The position numbers and the translations under genes were made by a program. Below, piece by piece: positions 43,733 through 52,860 of a stretch of 64,000 nucleotides of DNA. Below the pieces are notes generated by a model. It did not search any database, was not told the origin of the DNA, and saw nothing but the letters and a program-made list of their open reading frames with translations. Source of the stretch: Arthrobacter woluwensis (GTDB lineage: Bacteria > Actinomycetota > Actinomycetes > Actinomycetales > Micrococcaceae); NCBI RefSeq assembly GCF_030816155.1, contig NZ_JAUSXR010000001.1, positions 62,001-126,000 on the forward strand. Reading direction: 5' to 3'. How positions within the stretch are numbered: the first letter of the stretch is position 1; the number at the start of each line of letters is the position of its first letter.

Positions 43733-45046
43733 ATGACCGCCAGCACCCCCTCAGCCCCCGCCGTCGACGCCGCCAAACCGTCCGCGCGTCGCACCCTCAT
43801 CAGCACCGGCATCGGAAACGCCGCCGAGTGGTATGACTGGGCGATCTACGCGACCTTCGCCCCGTACTTCTCGAAGCAGCTCTTCAACCCCGCGGATCCC
43901 ACCTCGGCCATCCTCTCGACGCTCGCGATCTTCGCCGTCGGCTTCGTGGCGCGGCCGTTCGGCGGGTTCGTCTTCGGATGGATCGGCGACCGTTTCGGCC
44001 GCAAGAACGCCATGACGATGACGGTCGCAATGGCGGCGGTCGGCAGCCTGCTGATCGGCATCGCGCCGACCTTTGCCGCGGTCGGCGCGTTCGCGTCCCT
44101 GCTGCTCCTGGTGGCCCGCCTGATCCAGGGCCTGGCCCACGGCGGCGAGCTGCCGTCGTCGCAGACGTATCTCGCGGAGATGGCCCCGCGGGAGAAGCGC
44201 GGCTTCTGGGCCACGCTCATCTACTTCTCCGGCACCCTGGGGAACATGCTCGGCGCGCTGCTGGGGGCCATCCTCGCGGCGCTGCTGCCGAAGGCCGAGA
44301 TGGCGGCATGGGGCTGGCGTCTGCCGTTCATTCTCGGCGCCCTCATGGGCCTGTACGGCCTGGTGATGCGGGCGCGGATGCCGGAGACCGAGGCCTTCGA
44401 GGAACTCAAGACCGGGAACGCGACGCAGGAGCAGGGATTCGGCGCTCTCATGCGGGACATCGTGGCGCACCGGAAGCAGGCGGCCCAGGTGATCGGCATG
44501 ACGCTGGGCCTGACGGTCATCTACTACGTGTGGGCGATCGTCGCTCCGACCTATGCCGCCACGAGCCTCAAGCTGGATCCGGGGCAGGCGCTCTGGGCCG
44601 GGTTCGCCGCCAACATCGTGTTCCTGATCGCGCTGCCGTTCTGGGGCCGTCTGAGCGACAGGATCGGCCGCAAGCCGGTCCTCATCATCGGCGGTGTGGG
44701 GTGCGCGGTGCTGCACTTCCCCATGACCTGGCTGCTCCGGGATTCGGTGTGGCAGCTGTTCGTCTCGATGGCCGTGATGCTCGTCTTCATCGCCGCCGGG
44801 GCCGCGATCGCCCCCGCGGTGTACGCGGAGCTGTTCCCGGCCAAGGTCCGCACGGCCGGCGTCGGTATCCCGTACGCCCTCGCGGTGGCGGCGTTCGGCG
44901 GCACCGCGCCGTACCTCCAGACCCTGTTCACCGATGTGGTGAAGCAGCCGTGGATGTTCAACCTCTACGCCGTGGTCCTGAGCATCATCTCGATCCTGGT
45001 GGTGCTGCGGCTTCCCGAGACGAGAGGCAAGGACCTGAACAGCTGA
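43733..45046 (+). CDS. MFS transporter, metabolite:H+ symporter (MHS) type
   Basis: 437 residues and twelve helices. The opening STGIGNAAEWYDWAIYATFAPYFSKQLF is the MHS mark, followed by GWIGDRFGRKNAM between helices 2 and 3 and GRLSDRIGRKPVL between 8 and 9. MHS proteins import organic acids such as citrate, ketoglutarate, proline/betaine or shikimate with protons. An AGGAG site precedes the ATG. The pairing with an M20 amidohydrolase suggests uptake of its acylated substrate. Confidence 0.9.
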   Translation: MTASTPSAPAVDAAKPSARRTLISTGIGNAAEWYDWAIYATFAPYFSKQLFNPADPTSAILSTLAIFAVGFVARPFGGFVFGWIGDRFGRKNAMTMTVAMAAVGSLLIGIAPTFAAVGAFASLLLLVARLIQGLAHGGELPSSQTYLAEMAPREKRGFWATLIYFSGTLGNMLGALLGAILAALLPKAEMAAWGWRLPFILGALMGLYGLVMRARMPETEAFEELKTGNATQEQGFGALMRDIVAHRKQAAQVIGMTLGLTVIYYVWAIVAPTYAATSLKLDPGQALWAGFAANIVFLIALPFWGRLSDRIGRKPVLIIGGVGCAVLHFPMTWLLRDSVWQLFVSMAVMLVFIAAGAAIAPAVYAELFPAKVRTAGVGIPYALAVAAFGGTAPYLQTLFTDVVKQPWMFNLYAVVLSIISILVVLRLPETRGKDLNS

Positions 45047-45100
45047 CGCACGGCCGGTGCTGTTGCCGGCTTTGCTGCCGGGGTCACTGCGGGGTCGATA

Positions 45101-45130
45101 GCGGGGCGGGCGCGTGCGCGCCCGCCCCGC
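45101..45130. terminator. Bidirectional hairpin terminator
   Basis: Perfect 14-bp GC-only arms (45101-45114 and 45117-45130), between the convergent MHS transporter and small acidic protein genes. Confidence 0.75.
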
Positions 45131-45136
45131 CGTGAC

Positions 45137-45292
45137 TCAGGGGTTGGGTTCTTCCTCGGCCTCGAGGGCTTCGTCCGTGTCGGAGAACGAATCATCCGTC
45201 TCGGTGGCGTCCTCGGCCAGCTCGGCTTCGCGCCGGGAGACCTCTGCCACCTCTTCTTCGTGTTCCTCTTCGCGCTTCTTGCTTCCGAACAT
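45137..45292 (-). CDS. Small acidic protein, 51 residues
   Basis: Starts MFGSKKREEEHEEEV with an AAAGGA site upstream, and ends in an Asp/Glu-rich tail. More than a third of residues are acidic; likely disordered or coiled. No family recognised. It is divergent from the GlcD-like oxidase gene. Much longer reading frames through this region on the same strand are shadows of that gene. Confidence 0.6.
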   Translation of the reverse strand: MFGSKKREEEHEEEVAEVSRREAELAEDATETDDSFSDTDEALEAEEEPNP

Positions 45293-45366
45293 GAGGATCC
45301 TTTCTCTCCGGCCCATCGGGGGTGATGCGCTGGGACCACCGTAACCCCGTGGGCTGTCACGCGGCC

Positions 45367-45372
45367 TACGCT
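45367..45372 (+). promoter_or_regulatory. Leaderless -10 element of the FAD-linked oxidase gene
   Basis: TACGCT, 7 nt before the ATG at 45380. Confidence 0.5.
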
Positions 45373-45379
45373 TAGGACC

Positions 45380-46747
45380 ATGCACGAGATCGCCGCCACC
45401 CTCACTCAGCAGCTCGGCCCGGACAAGGTCGGCACGGATCCCGGCCTGGTGCGGGAGTACAGCCAGGACCGGGCCCCGGATCGTCCGGAAGCACCCGCCC
45501 TCGCGGTGGTTTTCGCCGGCTCCGCCGAAGATGTCCAGACGACGGTGCGCGCCTGTGCCGCGGCCGGTGTCCGGGTGGTGCCGCGGGGGGCGGGATCGGG
45601 CCTTTCGGGCGGGGCGCATGCCGTCAGGGACAGCGTGATCATCAGCCTCGAACGGATGAACCGCATCCTGGACGTCCGCGCCGAGGACGAGGTCGCCGTC
45701 GTCGAGCCGGGGGTGGTGAACGCCGACCTCAACGCCGCCGCCGCGGAGCACGGCCTCATGTACGCGCCGGATCCGGCCAGCTTCACGTTCGCCACGATCG
45801 GCGGGAACATCGGCACGAACGCCGGCGGGCTGCGCTGCGCCAAGTACGGGGTGACGCGGGACTCGGTGCTGGCGCTCGACGTCGTGCTGGCCGACGGCGA
45901 GCTGGTGCGCCTGGGGCACGCCACCTTCAAGGGCGTGGCCGGGTACGATCTGGTCGCCCTCCTGGTCGGGTCCGAAGGGACGCTCGGCATCGTGGTGGGC
46001 GCGACCGTCCGGCTGCGGCATCTGCCGGTCAAGGTCGTGACGATCGCGGCGTTTTTCCCGGATCTCCCGTCCGCTGCGGCGGGTGTCCTGGCGGTCGGCC
46101 GGGCCCGCGTCCAGCCCGCCATCATGGAGCTGATGGACCGGGCCTCGATCGAGGACGCCGACGCCCTCAACGGCACCTCCTTCGCCAGCCGCGGCAGCGC
46201 GCTGCTCCTCGTCCAGACCGACGGCTTCGGCGCGGACGCGGAGGCCGCCGTCGTGCGCGAGGTGCTGCGGGAGGCGGGCGGCGCCCTGGCCGACGACGGC
46301 GACTCGGACGCCGAGCGCTTCGTGCTGATCCGGCGCAACAACCGCGGGTCCGGGGCTGAGGACCGCTTGCGCGTGGGCGAGGACGTCGCGGTGCCGCGGT
46401 CGCTCCTGGTGGACTACGCGGCCGAACTGGAGCGGATCGCCGCCGAGTACCGGGTGGGGATGAAACTCGTGGCCCACGCCGGGGACGGCAATCTGCACCC
46501 GACGTTCTGGGCCGAACCGCGGCCGGGCGAGGAGGACGCCGCCGTGGCCGATCTGGATCGGGCCCTGGATGATTCCGTGCGCGTGGCCCTCGCAATGGGC
46601 GGCACCATCACGGGCGAGCACGGGATCGGCAGTTTCAAGCTGCGCTGGCTCGACTGGGAACAGTCCGAGCGGGTCCGCGAACTCCAGCGCGGCATCAAGG
46701 ACGTCTTCGACCCTCACGGCGTCCTCAACCCCGGCAAGGCGATCTGA
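45380..46747 (+). CDS. FAD-linked oxidase, glycolate oxidase GlcD / D-lactate dehydrogenase type
   Basis: 455 residues. The PCMH-type FAD domain is at residues about 35-215, with VVPRGAGSGLSGGAHA and GGNIGTNAGGLRCAKYGVTRDSVL. The C-terminal FAD-oxidase domain has KLVAHAGDGNLHP and GGTITGEHGIGSFKL, with the catalytic His. It oxidises 2-hydroxy acids such as D-lactate or glycolate. No GlcE/GlcF partner or Fe-S protein is adjacent, so it probably works as a stand-alone D-2-hydroxyacid dehydrogenase. Leaderless -10 upstream. Confidence 0.9.
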   Translation: MHEIAATLTQQLGPDKVGTDPGLVREYSQDRAPDRPEAPALAVVFAGSAEDVQTTVRACAAAGVRVVPRGAGSGLSGGAHAVRDSVIISLERMNRILDVRAEDEVAVVEPGVVNADLNAAAAEHGLMYAPDPASFTFATIGGNIGTNAGGLRCAKYGVTRDSVLALDVVLADGELVRLGHATFKGVAGYDLVALLVGSEGTLGIVVGATVRLRHLPVKVVTIAAFFPDLPSAAAGVLAVGRARVQPAIMELMDRASIEDADALNGTSFASRGSALLLVQTDGFGADAEAAVVREVLREAGGALADDGDSDAERFVLIRRNNRGSGAEDRLRVGEDVAVPRSLLVDYAAELERIAAEYRVGMKLVAHAGDGNLHPTFWAEPRPGEEDAAVADLDRALDDSVRVALAMGGTITGEHGIGSFKLRWLDWEQSERVRELQRGIKDVFDPHGVLNPGKAI

Positions 46748-46763
46748 GCCGCTCCTCCTTCTG

Positions 46764-46833
46764 ATCGACTGCTCCACACGAGGTCATTCCGCGCCGAAAT
46801 CCTGGGATTTCGGCATCGTAGGGAGCAGTCGAT
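46764..46833. repeat. Nested inverted repeats in an intergenic region
   Basis: Outer arms ATCGACTGCTCC / GGAGCAGTCGAT (46764-46775, 46822-46833) enclose a second perfect hairpin CCGAAATCC-TG-GGATTTCGG (46794-46813). It lies 16 nt after the oxidase stop codon. It may work as a terminator, but the double structure with no U-run is unusual. Confidence 0.65.
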
Positions 46834-46882
46834 GCGGGGGTGATTCCTTGCCACCCCGGCGACGGGGTGCGAGGCTGGACCC

Positions 46883-47192
46883 ATGAGCCAGGACGACACC
46901 TTCAACGCCGATGTGACCACCCGCAACAACCCCGAACTGCATCGCTACGAGGTGTTCGTCGGGGACAAGCTCGCGGGGTTCGCGCAGTACCGGCTCACCC
47001 CCGGGCCGGGTGGATTTCGTGCACACCGAGGTGGCCCAGGAATTCAGCGGGCAGGGCCTCGCCGGGGTGCTGGCGCACTTCGCGATCGACGACGTCGTCG
47101 CGGCCGGCCAGCGCGTCGTGCCGCATTGCCCTTTCATCGCCGCCTACCTGCGGAAGCACCACGCCAACGACCAGTTCATCGACTGGCCGTAA
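46883..47192 (+). pseudogene. GNAT-family N-acetyltransferase (YidJ-like), frameshifted near 47004
   Basis: Residues 1-40 (NADVTTRNNPELHRYEVFVG and DKLAGFAQYRLTPG) are in one frame. The rest, DFVHTEVAQEFSGQGLAGVLAHFAIDDV...VPHCPFIAAYLRKH to the stop at 47192, is in the next. Removing one G from the GGG at 47003-47005 restores a protein of about 102 residues with the HTEV, QGLAGVL and CPF marks of small GNAT-like proteins. The family binds acetyl-CoA; the substrate is unknown. The 293-base gap after it holds no gene that I can support. Confidence 0.75.
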
Positions 47193-47485
47193 GGCTGACG
47201 CCCAGATCTGACGCCCTGCCCTGACGCCGCCGTCCACGTCGTGCCCGCCGTCCACGTGACGCCCGGGGCTTCCGGAGGCCGCGGCCGCCGTCGTCGGGAA
47301 CAGCGTTTTCGTCGTGCCCGGAGGCCTGAGCCCTGCCCTTCCCCGGGAGGATGATTTTCGACTCCGGATGCCCGGGATCCCTTGATTTTCCGGAGGAGCG
47401 GGCGGAGACTGCTGGGACGGCCCTCCCCACCCTCGTGGCCGGACGCGGCCGGTTCCTGGCATCGAACTCCCAAGGAGGCGTCACC

Positions 47486-47755
47486 ATGGCAGAACATGAA
47501 CCCACCCCCGCAGGACTGGACGGCGAGATCGTTCAGAAGATGACGGCGTCCCTGGACGGGCCCGCGGCGGTTCCCCAGATCTCGCTCGGGACCTCGGCGG
47601 CCGGTGGGGACAGCGCCCGTCCGGTCTGGCCGGACGGCAACGGCAAGCACCGCCACCCCAAGGATCACTTCAGCAACCCTGGTCGCTCCGGCAACGCCGC
47701 CGGAGCGAACGCGGTGCACCGCACGAGCCGTCCGCAGATGCCGCACTCGCACTGA
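47486..47755 (+). CDS. Hypothetical protein, 89 residues
   Basis: The ATG at 47486 is preceded by an excellent AAGGAGG site, which argues that it is real. Composition is polar with many Gly, Pro, Asn and His (PDGNGKHRHPKDHFSNPGRSG), and there is no membrane segment. Probably disordered. No family recognised. It is convergent with the fructose operon and followed by a long terminator. Confidence 0.6.
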   Translation: MAEHEPTPAGLDGEIVQKMTASLDGPAAVPQISLGTSAAGGDSARPVWPDGNGKHRHPKDHFSNPGRSGNAAGANAVHRTSRPQMPHSH

Positions 47756-47770
47756 CCGGCGGAACACACG

Positions 47771-47841
47771 GAAACACCCCCGGTTCCGTTGCTCACCCAC
47801 AGAAATTTCAGTGGGCGAACAACGGAACCGGGGGTGTTTTC
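47771..47841. terminator. Long bidirectional terminator hairpin
   Basis: Perfect 20-bp arms (47772-47791 and 47820-47839) with a further short stem inside (CTCACCCAC / GTGGGCGA). T-rich ends on both strands. It separates the 89-residue gene from the fructose PTS gene. Confidence 0.85.
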
Positions 47842-47862
47842 GCGTCCCGGGATCCCGGAGGA

Positions 47863-49941
47863 TCAGACGGCGACGGCCTCCTGAGCCTGCCGGACCTCGG
47901 CCTTGCGGGCCGCGGCCCCCTTCAGGCCCACCACCGCGAAGCCGGTGATGACGGCGCCGATAGCGATCGACACGATCCAGAGGAGGAAGTTGTCGAAGGC
48001 GAAGAAGACGAACACGCCACCGTGCGGTGCGCGGGAGCCGGCCGCGAAAGCCATCGAGAGAGCACCCGTGACGGCGCCGCCCAGCATCGAGGCCGGGATG
48101 ACGCGCAGCGGGTCGGCTGCGGCGAACGGGATGGCGCCTTCGGAGATGAAGGACGCGCCCAGGAGCCAGGCGGCCTTGCCGTTCTCGTGCTCGGCGGCGG
48201 TGAACAGCTTCGGACGGAGCACCGTGGCCAGGGCCATGCCGAGCGGCGGGACCATGCCGGCGCCCATGACCGCTGCCATGATGAGGTACGGGCCGTGGTT
48301 GTCCGCGGTGCCGGCGCTCAGGCCCGCTGCGGCGAAGGAGTAGGCCACCTTGTTGACGGGGCCGCCCAGGTCGAAGCACATCATGAGACCGAGGACGATG
48401 CCGAGCACGATCGCCGCGGCGCCGCTCATGCCGGTCAGCCAATTGTTCAGCGCAGTGGTCAGCCAGGCGATGGGGCCGCCGAGGACCACGAACATGAGGC
48501 CGGAGGCCACGATCGACGCGACGAGCGGGATGATCACCACGGGCATCAGGCCGCGCAGCCAGCGCGGGGCGGGCCGCTGGCCGAGCCAGGACGCCGTGTA
48601 GCCGGCGAGCAGACCGCCGACGATGCCGCCGAGGAAGCCTGCGCCCATGAAGCCGGCGACGGCGCCGACCACGAAACCGGGGGCGATGCCGGGCCGGTCG
48701 GCCAGGGCGTAGGCGATGTAGCCCGCCAGCGCCGGAACCAGGAAGCTCATGGACAGGGCGCCGATCTTGAACAGCACCGCGCCGAGGTAAGCGCCCAGCG
48801 GGCCGAGCGCGTGATCGCCGAACTCGGTCGGCAGGCTGAAGAGGTTGTTCTTGACCACGATCGTGTCGGCGAACTTGGTGATGTCGAAGCCACCCAGCAG
48901 GAAGCCGAGCGCGATCAGCAGACCGCCACCGGCCACGAACGGGATCATGTAGGAGACACCGGTCAGGAGGGCGCGCTTGAGCTTGGCGCCCACGGATTCA
49001 CCGGCCGTGTCCGCATCGGAGGAGGACGAGGAACCGGTGGCTCTCACGCGGCGGGCGTTGGGATCCTTCGCGGCGGCCAGGGCCTCCTCGATCATCTCCT
49101 TCGGCTCGTCGATGCCGCGCTTGACCGGGGACTGGATGTACGGCAGGCCGGCGAAGCGGTCCTTGTCGCGGACGTCGACGTCGACCGCGAAGATGACGGC
49201 GTCGGCGTTGGCGATCACCTCGGCGGGCAGCGGGGTGGCGCCGGCGGAGCCCTGGGTCTCCACCTGGACATCCACGCCCATCTCCTTGCCGGCGGCCGCG
49301 AGGGAGTCGGCGGACATGTAGGTGTGGGCGATGCCCGTGGGGCAGGCGGTCACGGCCACGATGCGGCGGGGAGCCGCAGCTGCGGGAGCCTGCGACGGCG
49401 CCGCGGCGGCAGCGGAGGCGGCGCCTGCCGCAGGGGCTGCGGCAGCCGGTGCCCCGGCGTCGGCGGTCGAGGGGGCCGGTGCGGCCTTGGGTGCGTCGGT
49501 GAGCGCGCCCTCGACGAGCGCGACGATCTCCTCGGGGCTCGCGGCGGCCCGCAGTGCGGCGGTGAAGTCCTTTTTGATGAGCGAGCGGGCGAGCTTGGAC
49601 AGGAGCTTGAGGTGCTCCTGGTCTGCGCCGGCCGGTGCCGCGATCAGGAAGATGAGGTCCGCGGGGCCGTCCTTGGCGCCGAACGGCACCGGGTTGCCCA
49701 GGCGCGCCATGGCCAGTGCGGGTTCGGTGACGGCGTCGGTCTTGGCGTGCGGGATGGCGATGCCGCCGGGGATGCCGGTGGGCGTCTTCTCCTCGCGGGC
49801 CAGGGCGGAAGCGAAGAGGCCTTCCGCTTCGGCGCGGCCCAGCGCGGCGACTTTGCCGGAGAGAGTGCGGATGACGTCGGCGGGGGTGGATCCCAGGTCC
49901 GCGTCGAGGACCACGAGGTCCGGGGTGATCATCTGGCTCAC
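47863..49941 (-). CDS. fruA: Fructose-type PTS enzyme IIABC
   Basis: 692 residues. EIIA domain (about 1-150) with active-site His in GIAIPHAKTD. Then an Ala/Pro-rich linker (about 155-205), and an EIIB domain with phosphorylated Cys in TACPTGIAHTYM (about residue 215). The EIIC membrane domain (about 330-680) has many helices and GGPVNKVAYSF. It imports and phosphorylates fructose to fructose-1-phosphate. The GTG at 49941 overlaps the fruK stop as GTGA; an ATG at 49932 is the alternative. Last gene of the fru operon. EI and HPr are not in this window. Confidence 0.93.
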   Translation of the reverse strand: MSQMITPDLVVLDADLGSTPADVIRTLSGKVAALGRAEAEGLFASALAREEKTPTGIPGGIAIPHAKTDAVTEPALAMARLGNPVPFGAKDGPADLIFLIAAPAGADQEHLKLLSKLARSLIKKDFTAALRAAASPEEIVALVEGALTDAPKAAPAPSTADAGAPAAAAPAAGAASAAAAAPSQAPAAAAPRRIVAVTACPTGIAHTYMSADSLAAAGKEMGVDVQVETQGSAGATPLPAEVIANADAVIFAVDVDVRDKDRFAGLPYIQSPVKRGIDEPKEMIEEALAAAKDPNARRVRATGSSSSSDADTAGESVGAKLKRALLTGVSYMIPFVAGGGLLIALGFLLGGFDITKFADTIVVKNNLFSLPTEFGDHALGPLGAYLGAVLFKIGALSMSFLVPALAGYIAYALADRPGIAPGFVVGAVAGFMGAGFLGGIVGGLLAGYTASWLGQRPAPRWLRGLMPVVIIPLVASIVASGLMFVVLGGPIAWLTTALNNWLTGMSGAAAIVLGIVLGLMMCFDLGGPVNKVAYSFAAAGLSAGTADNHGPYLIMAAVMGAGMVPPLGMALATVLRPKLFTAAEHENGKAAWLLGASFISEGAIPFAAADPLRVIPASMLGGAVTGALSMAFAAGSRAPHGGVFVFFAFDNFLLWIVSIAIGAVITGFAVVGLKGAAARKAEVRQAQEAVAV

Positions 49942-50928
49942 AGGGAGTCCTTTGCTAGGGCCGTGACGGTCACGGCGTCGGGGGTGGTCTGGTCCAGGCC
50001 GGGGACGGTGGAACCGGGGAGGGAGGCGGCTGCGGCACCGTGGGCCACGGCCTGGGTGAGGCACTCGACGGCGGATCCACCGTTCTCAGCCTGCAGGAGG
50101 TAACCGGCCAGCGAGGAGTCTCCCGCGCCGACCGTGCTCACCGCCTGGATGGGCGCGTGGCTCGCGTGCCAGGCGCCGTCGGCGGTGACCAGCACCGCGC
50201 CTTTCGAGCCGAGCGTCGCGAGCACGGCTCCCACGCCGCGTTCGACGACGGCGGTCGCCGCCCGGGCGGCGAGCACCGGGTCCGCTTCCAGCTCGTCTCC
50301 GCTGTGCTGCTCGCTGAACCCGGCGAGGGCCGCGAGCTCGGCGAGTTCTTCGCCGTTGGGCTTGAGGAGGTCCGGTGCCGCGTCGGCGCCGGCGTTGATG
50401 GCCTCCAGGAGCGGCGTCCCGGAGGAGTCGACGGCGATGCGCGGGGCGTCACTGCCGAGTTCGGTGCGGAGCCAGCGGGTCAGCCGCGCATAGTAGTCGG
50501 GCCGGGAAACCGGGCGGCAGCGAACCGGCCAGGACCACCCAGGAGGCTTCGCGGGATTCGTCGAGAAGGAGCGCCGTGAGGGAATCCCGCTGGTCAGCGG
50601 TCAGTTCCGGGCCGGGTTCGTTCACCTTGGTAGTGGTGCCGTCCGGCTCGGTCAAGGTGATGTTGCTGCGCAGCGGCGCGCCGATGGGGAGGGCATGGTG
50701 CGGGATGCCGGTGGAGGCCAGGCCGACGACCACGGGGTCCGTGGGATCGCCGGGCAGGACCGCCACGGTCTTCAGGCCCGACGCCGTGAGCGCGCGGGAG
50801 ACGTTGACACCCTTGCCTCCGGCTTCACTGCGGACGGCCGTGGCGCGCTGGACCTCGCCGCGGGCGAGCGCCCCGGGGAGCTCGACCGTGCGGTCCAGGC
50901 TGGGATTGGCGGTGAGTGTGATGATCAC
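49938..50928 (-). pseudogene. fruK: 1-phosphofructokinase, frameshifted near 50504
   Basis: N-terminal part (50928 to about 50505): ITLTANPSLDRTVELPG, GGKGVNVSRAL and VVLAGSLPPGF, standard PfkB-family marks. The C-terminal part in another frame includes AVDSSGTPLLEAI, LLKPNGEEL and the catalytic GAGDSSLAGYL. One extra base in the CCGGCCC run (about 50503-50504) breaks the frame; without it the protein would be about 329 residues. The enzyme phosphorylates fructose-1-phosphate to the 1,6-bisphosphate. Since its operon is otherwise intact, a sequencing error is likely. Overlaps both neighbours by 4 nt (GTGA). Confidence 0.85.
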
Positions 50929-51707
50929 GCCTGAATCACCTCTGCTTCTGCGGTTGAAAGGGCTTCGGCCAGTTCCGGGGACGGCGTCCCGTCGGTGACC
51001 AGGGTGTCCACGTCTTCCAGGGCGGCGAAGCGGACCAGGGTTTCGGAGTCGAGTTTGCTCGCGTCGGCCAGAACGACCGTGCGCCGGGCCGCCTGGACGA
51101 ACGCCGTCTTGACGGCGGCCTCTTCGGGATCCGGGGTGCTCAGGCCGAAGTCGGCGTGGATCCCGTTGGTGCCCACGAACGCGATGTCCGGTCGGACGGT
51201 CCGCAGCTCGGCCACGGTTCCGGCGCCGACGGCGGCCTGCGTCACCCCGCGGACCTTGCCGCCGAGGATGTGGAGCGCGACGCCGGGGGTGTTGGAGAGT
51301 GCGGCGGCGATGGGGATCGAGTTGGTGAGGACCAGCAGGGCCGGGGCGTCGGCGTCGCGCTGGGCGATCATGCCGGCGAGGGCTTCCGTGGTGGTGCCGG
51401 CGTCGAGCACGATGCTGGCGGCCGACGTGCGGGGGAGGAGGGCGAAGGCGGCCGCCGCGATCCGCTGCTTCTGCTCGGAGTGGGTGGCCAGACGCTCGGG
51501 GACCGAGGTTTCGGCGGTGCTCCCGCGCTCGACCGTCACCGCGCCGCCGTGGACTCGTCGCAGCTCACCCTGCTCTTCGAGAAGCGCGAGGTCCCGACGG
51601 ACCGTTTCCGGGGTGATGGTGAAACGCTGCGCCAGTTCGGTGACTGTGACGCGGCCATGCGCGGTCAGGAGGTCGGCGATGGTGCTGTGCCGTTCTTCTG
51701 CGAACAT
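50925..51707 (-). CDS. DeoR-family repressor of the fructose operon
   Basis: 260 residues. N-terminal HTH (EERHSTIADLLTAHGRVTVTELAQRFTITPETVRRDLALLEEQG is residues 4-47) and the wing RRVHGGAV. The DeoR sensor domain has DAGTTT, VLTNSIPIA, LGGKVRG and ADASKL, the sugar-phosphate-binding marks. It likely represses its own operon until fructose-1-phosphate or bisphosphate binds. The ATG at 51707 has a GGAAGGAGA site; a longer frame is rejected. Overlaps fruK by GTGA. Confidence 0.92.
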   Translation of the reverse strand: MFAEERHSTIADLLTAHGRVTVTELAQRFTITPETVRRDLALLEEQGELRRVHGGAVTVERGSTAETSVPERLATHSEQKQRIAAAAFALLPRTSAASIVLDAGTTTEALAGMIAQRDADAPALLVLTNSIPIAAALSNTPGVALHILGGKVRGVTQAAVGAGTVAELRTVRPDIAFVGTNGIHADFGLSTPDPEEAAVKTAFVQAARRTVVLADASKLDSETLVRFAALEDVDTLVTDGTPSPELAEALSTAEAEVIQA

Positions 51708-51734
51708 ACCCGTCTCCTTCCGCGTCTTTGAGGT

Positions 51735-51798
51735 TGTGACAGTTGTCACAGGAATCTTCGATTGCTTGACTTTATCTGTGTTTGTTTTTGGAAGTCAA
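51735..51798 (-). promoter_or_regulatory. Promoter and operator of the fructose operon
   Basis: Minus-strand -35 TTGACT (51793-51798) and -10 TAAAGT (51769-51774), 18 bp apart. A perfect TGTGAC-AGTT-GTCACA palindrome at 51735-51750 lies downstream of the expected transcript start, where a bound DeoR repressor would block the polymerase. Confidence 0.7.
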
Positions 51799-51879
51799 GG
51801 GGTGGGCGGGAGAAGACCGGGGATAGGTGCAGAAAACCGGAGATGACGGGGGGTGGGGCGTGAAGTGGCGTGGTCCGGG

Positions 51880-52051
51880 TGAGTTCGTGGTTTTGGGCGG
51901 CAGCTCGGCCGAGTTCGTGGTTTTCGAGTGAGTTCGTGGGCACTGACCGCGACTTCACCCGAAAACCACGAACTCAGCCGGCAGGGGACCCCGCGGACTA
52001 CCGCTTCGTCCTTCCCCGGCCTCGTGCCTCGGCAGGGGACCCCGCGGACTA
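51880..52051. repeat. Intergenic repeats before the hydrolase gene
   Basis: GAGTTCGTGG occurs three times (about 51881, 51911, 51929). The second copy, extended to GAGTTCGTGGTTTTCG (51911-51926), pairs perfectly with CGAAAACCACGAACTC at 51960-51975. Two direct copies of GGCAGGGGACCCCGCGGACTA follow (51980-52000 and 52031-52051). The second one forms the -10 region of the next gene. The 355-base gap 51708-52062 has no gene. Confidence 0.7.
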
Positions 52052-52055
52052 CGCT
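52050..52055 (+). promoter_or_regulatory. Leaderless -10 element of the hydrolase gene
   Basis: TACGCT, 7 nt before the ATG at 52063. Confidence 0.5.
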
Positions 52056-52062
52056 TAGGGCC

Positions 52063-52708
52063 ATGGAGAAGGTCCTGTGGTCCAAGTCGGAATCCGAGCG
52101 TGCCGGCACGCCGTTGCTGCTGCTGTTCCACGGCTACGGATCCTCGCCGGAACGCATGGAGAAACTGTTCCCACACCTGCCGCAGGAGTTCACCTGCGCG
52201 GCACCCCAAGGTGTGATGGAGATCGGCGACCAGCACGGGTGGTTCCTGCTCGACTACTTCCTGACCAACGACTTCTCCCAGGTCATGGCGTCCTGCACCC
52301 AGGTGCTCGCCTGGTTGGACGGGATCAAGGCGCAGCACAGCAGTGTCTCGCTCCTCGGGTTCTCCCAGGGCATGGCCATGGCGAGCAGCCTCCTGAGGCT
52401 TCGGCCCGAACAGTTCCGGGCCACGGTGGGCCTTTCGGGTTTCGTCCTCGATAACGAACTTCTGGCCCTCACCGAGTCCTTCGACGAGCGGCCGCCGTTT
52501 TTTCTGGGGCCGCGACAAAGAGGATCTCGTGATCAACGAGGACGCCACGCTCTTCACGGAGGAGTGGCTGGAGGAGAACACGGCGCTGACCTCACGCAGC
52601 TACCCCGGGCTCGGCCACTACATGGCGGTGCAGGAGATGGTCGACGTGAACGCGTTCCTCAAGTACTACGTGCTCAACGCGACGGCGGCCGCGGAAACCG
52701 CTTCCTGA
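52063..52708 (+). pseudogene. Alpha/beta hydrolase (carboxylesterase/phospholipase type), frameshifted near 52500
   Basis: Residues 1-145 hold LLLLFHGYGSSPERM (oxyanion region), and the nucleophile elbow in LLGFSQGMAMASSLL. After the TTTTTT at 52498-52503 the frame changes. Removing one T gives PFFWGRDKEDLVINEDATLF and GLGHYMAVQEM, which supply the expected Asp and His of the triad, with a stop at 52708 and a protein of about 214 residues. Probably a cytoplasmic esterase related to YpfH/phospholipase-carboxylesterases. Leaderless start. Confidence 0.75.
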
Positions 52709-52729
52709 TCGTCTGGCCCGCTCCCCGCC

Positions 52730-52860
52730 GGCCCCTCGCGGACTAGCGCCCAGCCCGGGCCCCGATCTCGTTCCTCGACCGGGGCCCCTCGCGGACTAGC
52801 GCCCAGTCCGCTCTCCAATTTCGCAAGCTCAATTGGGGCCCCTCGCGGACTAGGCTTAGG
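52730..52860. repeat. Three direct copies of a GGCCCCTCGCGGACTAG element
   Basis: Copies begin near 52730, 52784 and 52839. The first two continue AGCGCCCAG and the third AGGCTTAG. The third copy makes the leaderless -10 of the next gene. The same core (CCCGCGGACTA) occurs twice before the upstream hydrolase. Confidence 0.75.
52851..52856 (+). promoter_or_regulatory. Leaderless -10 element of the 314-residue gene
   Basis: TAGGCT, 7 nt before the ATG at 52864. Confidence 0.5.

Noticed and set aside
52498..52503. Programmed ribosomal frameshift at the TTTTTT run in the hydrolase
   Set aside because: Possible in principle, but four other genes in the window show the same kind of single-base break in short runs, so error or mutation is the simpler reading.
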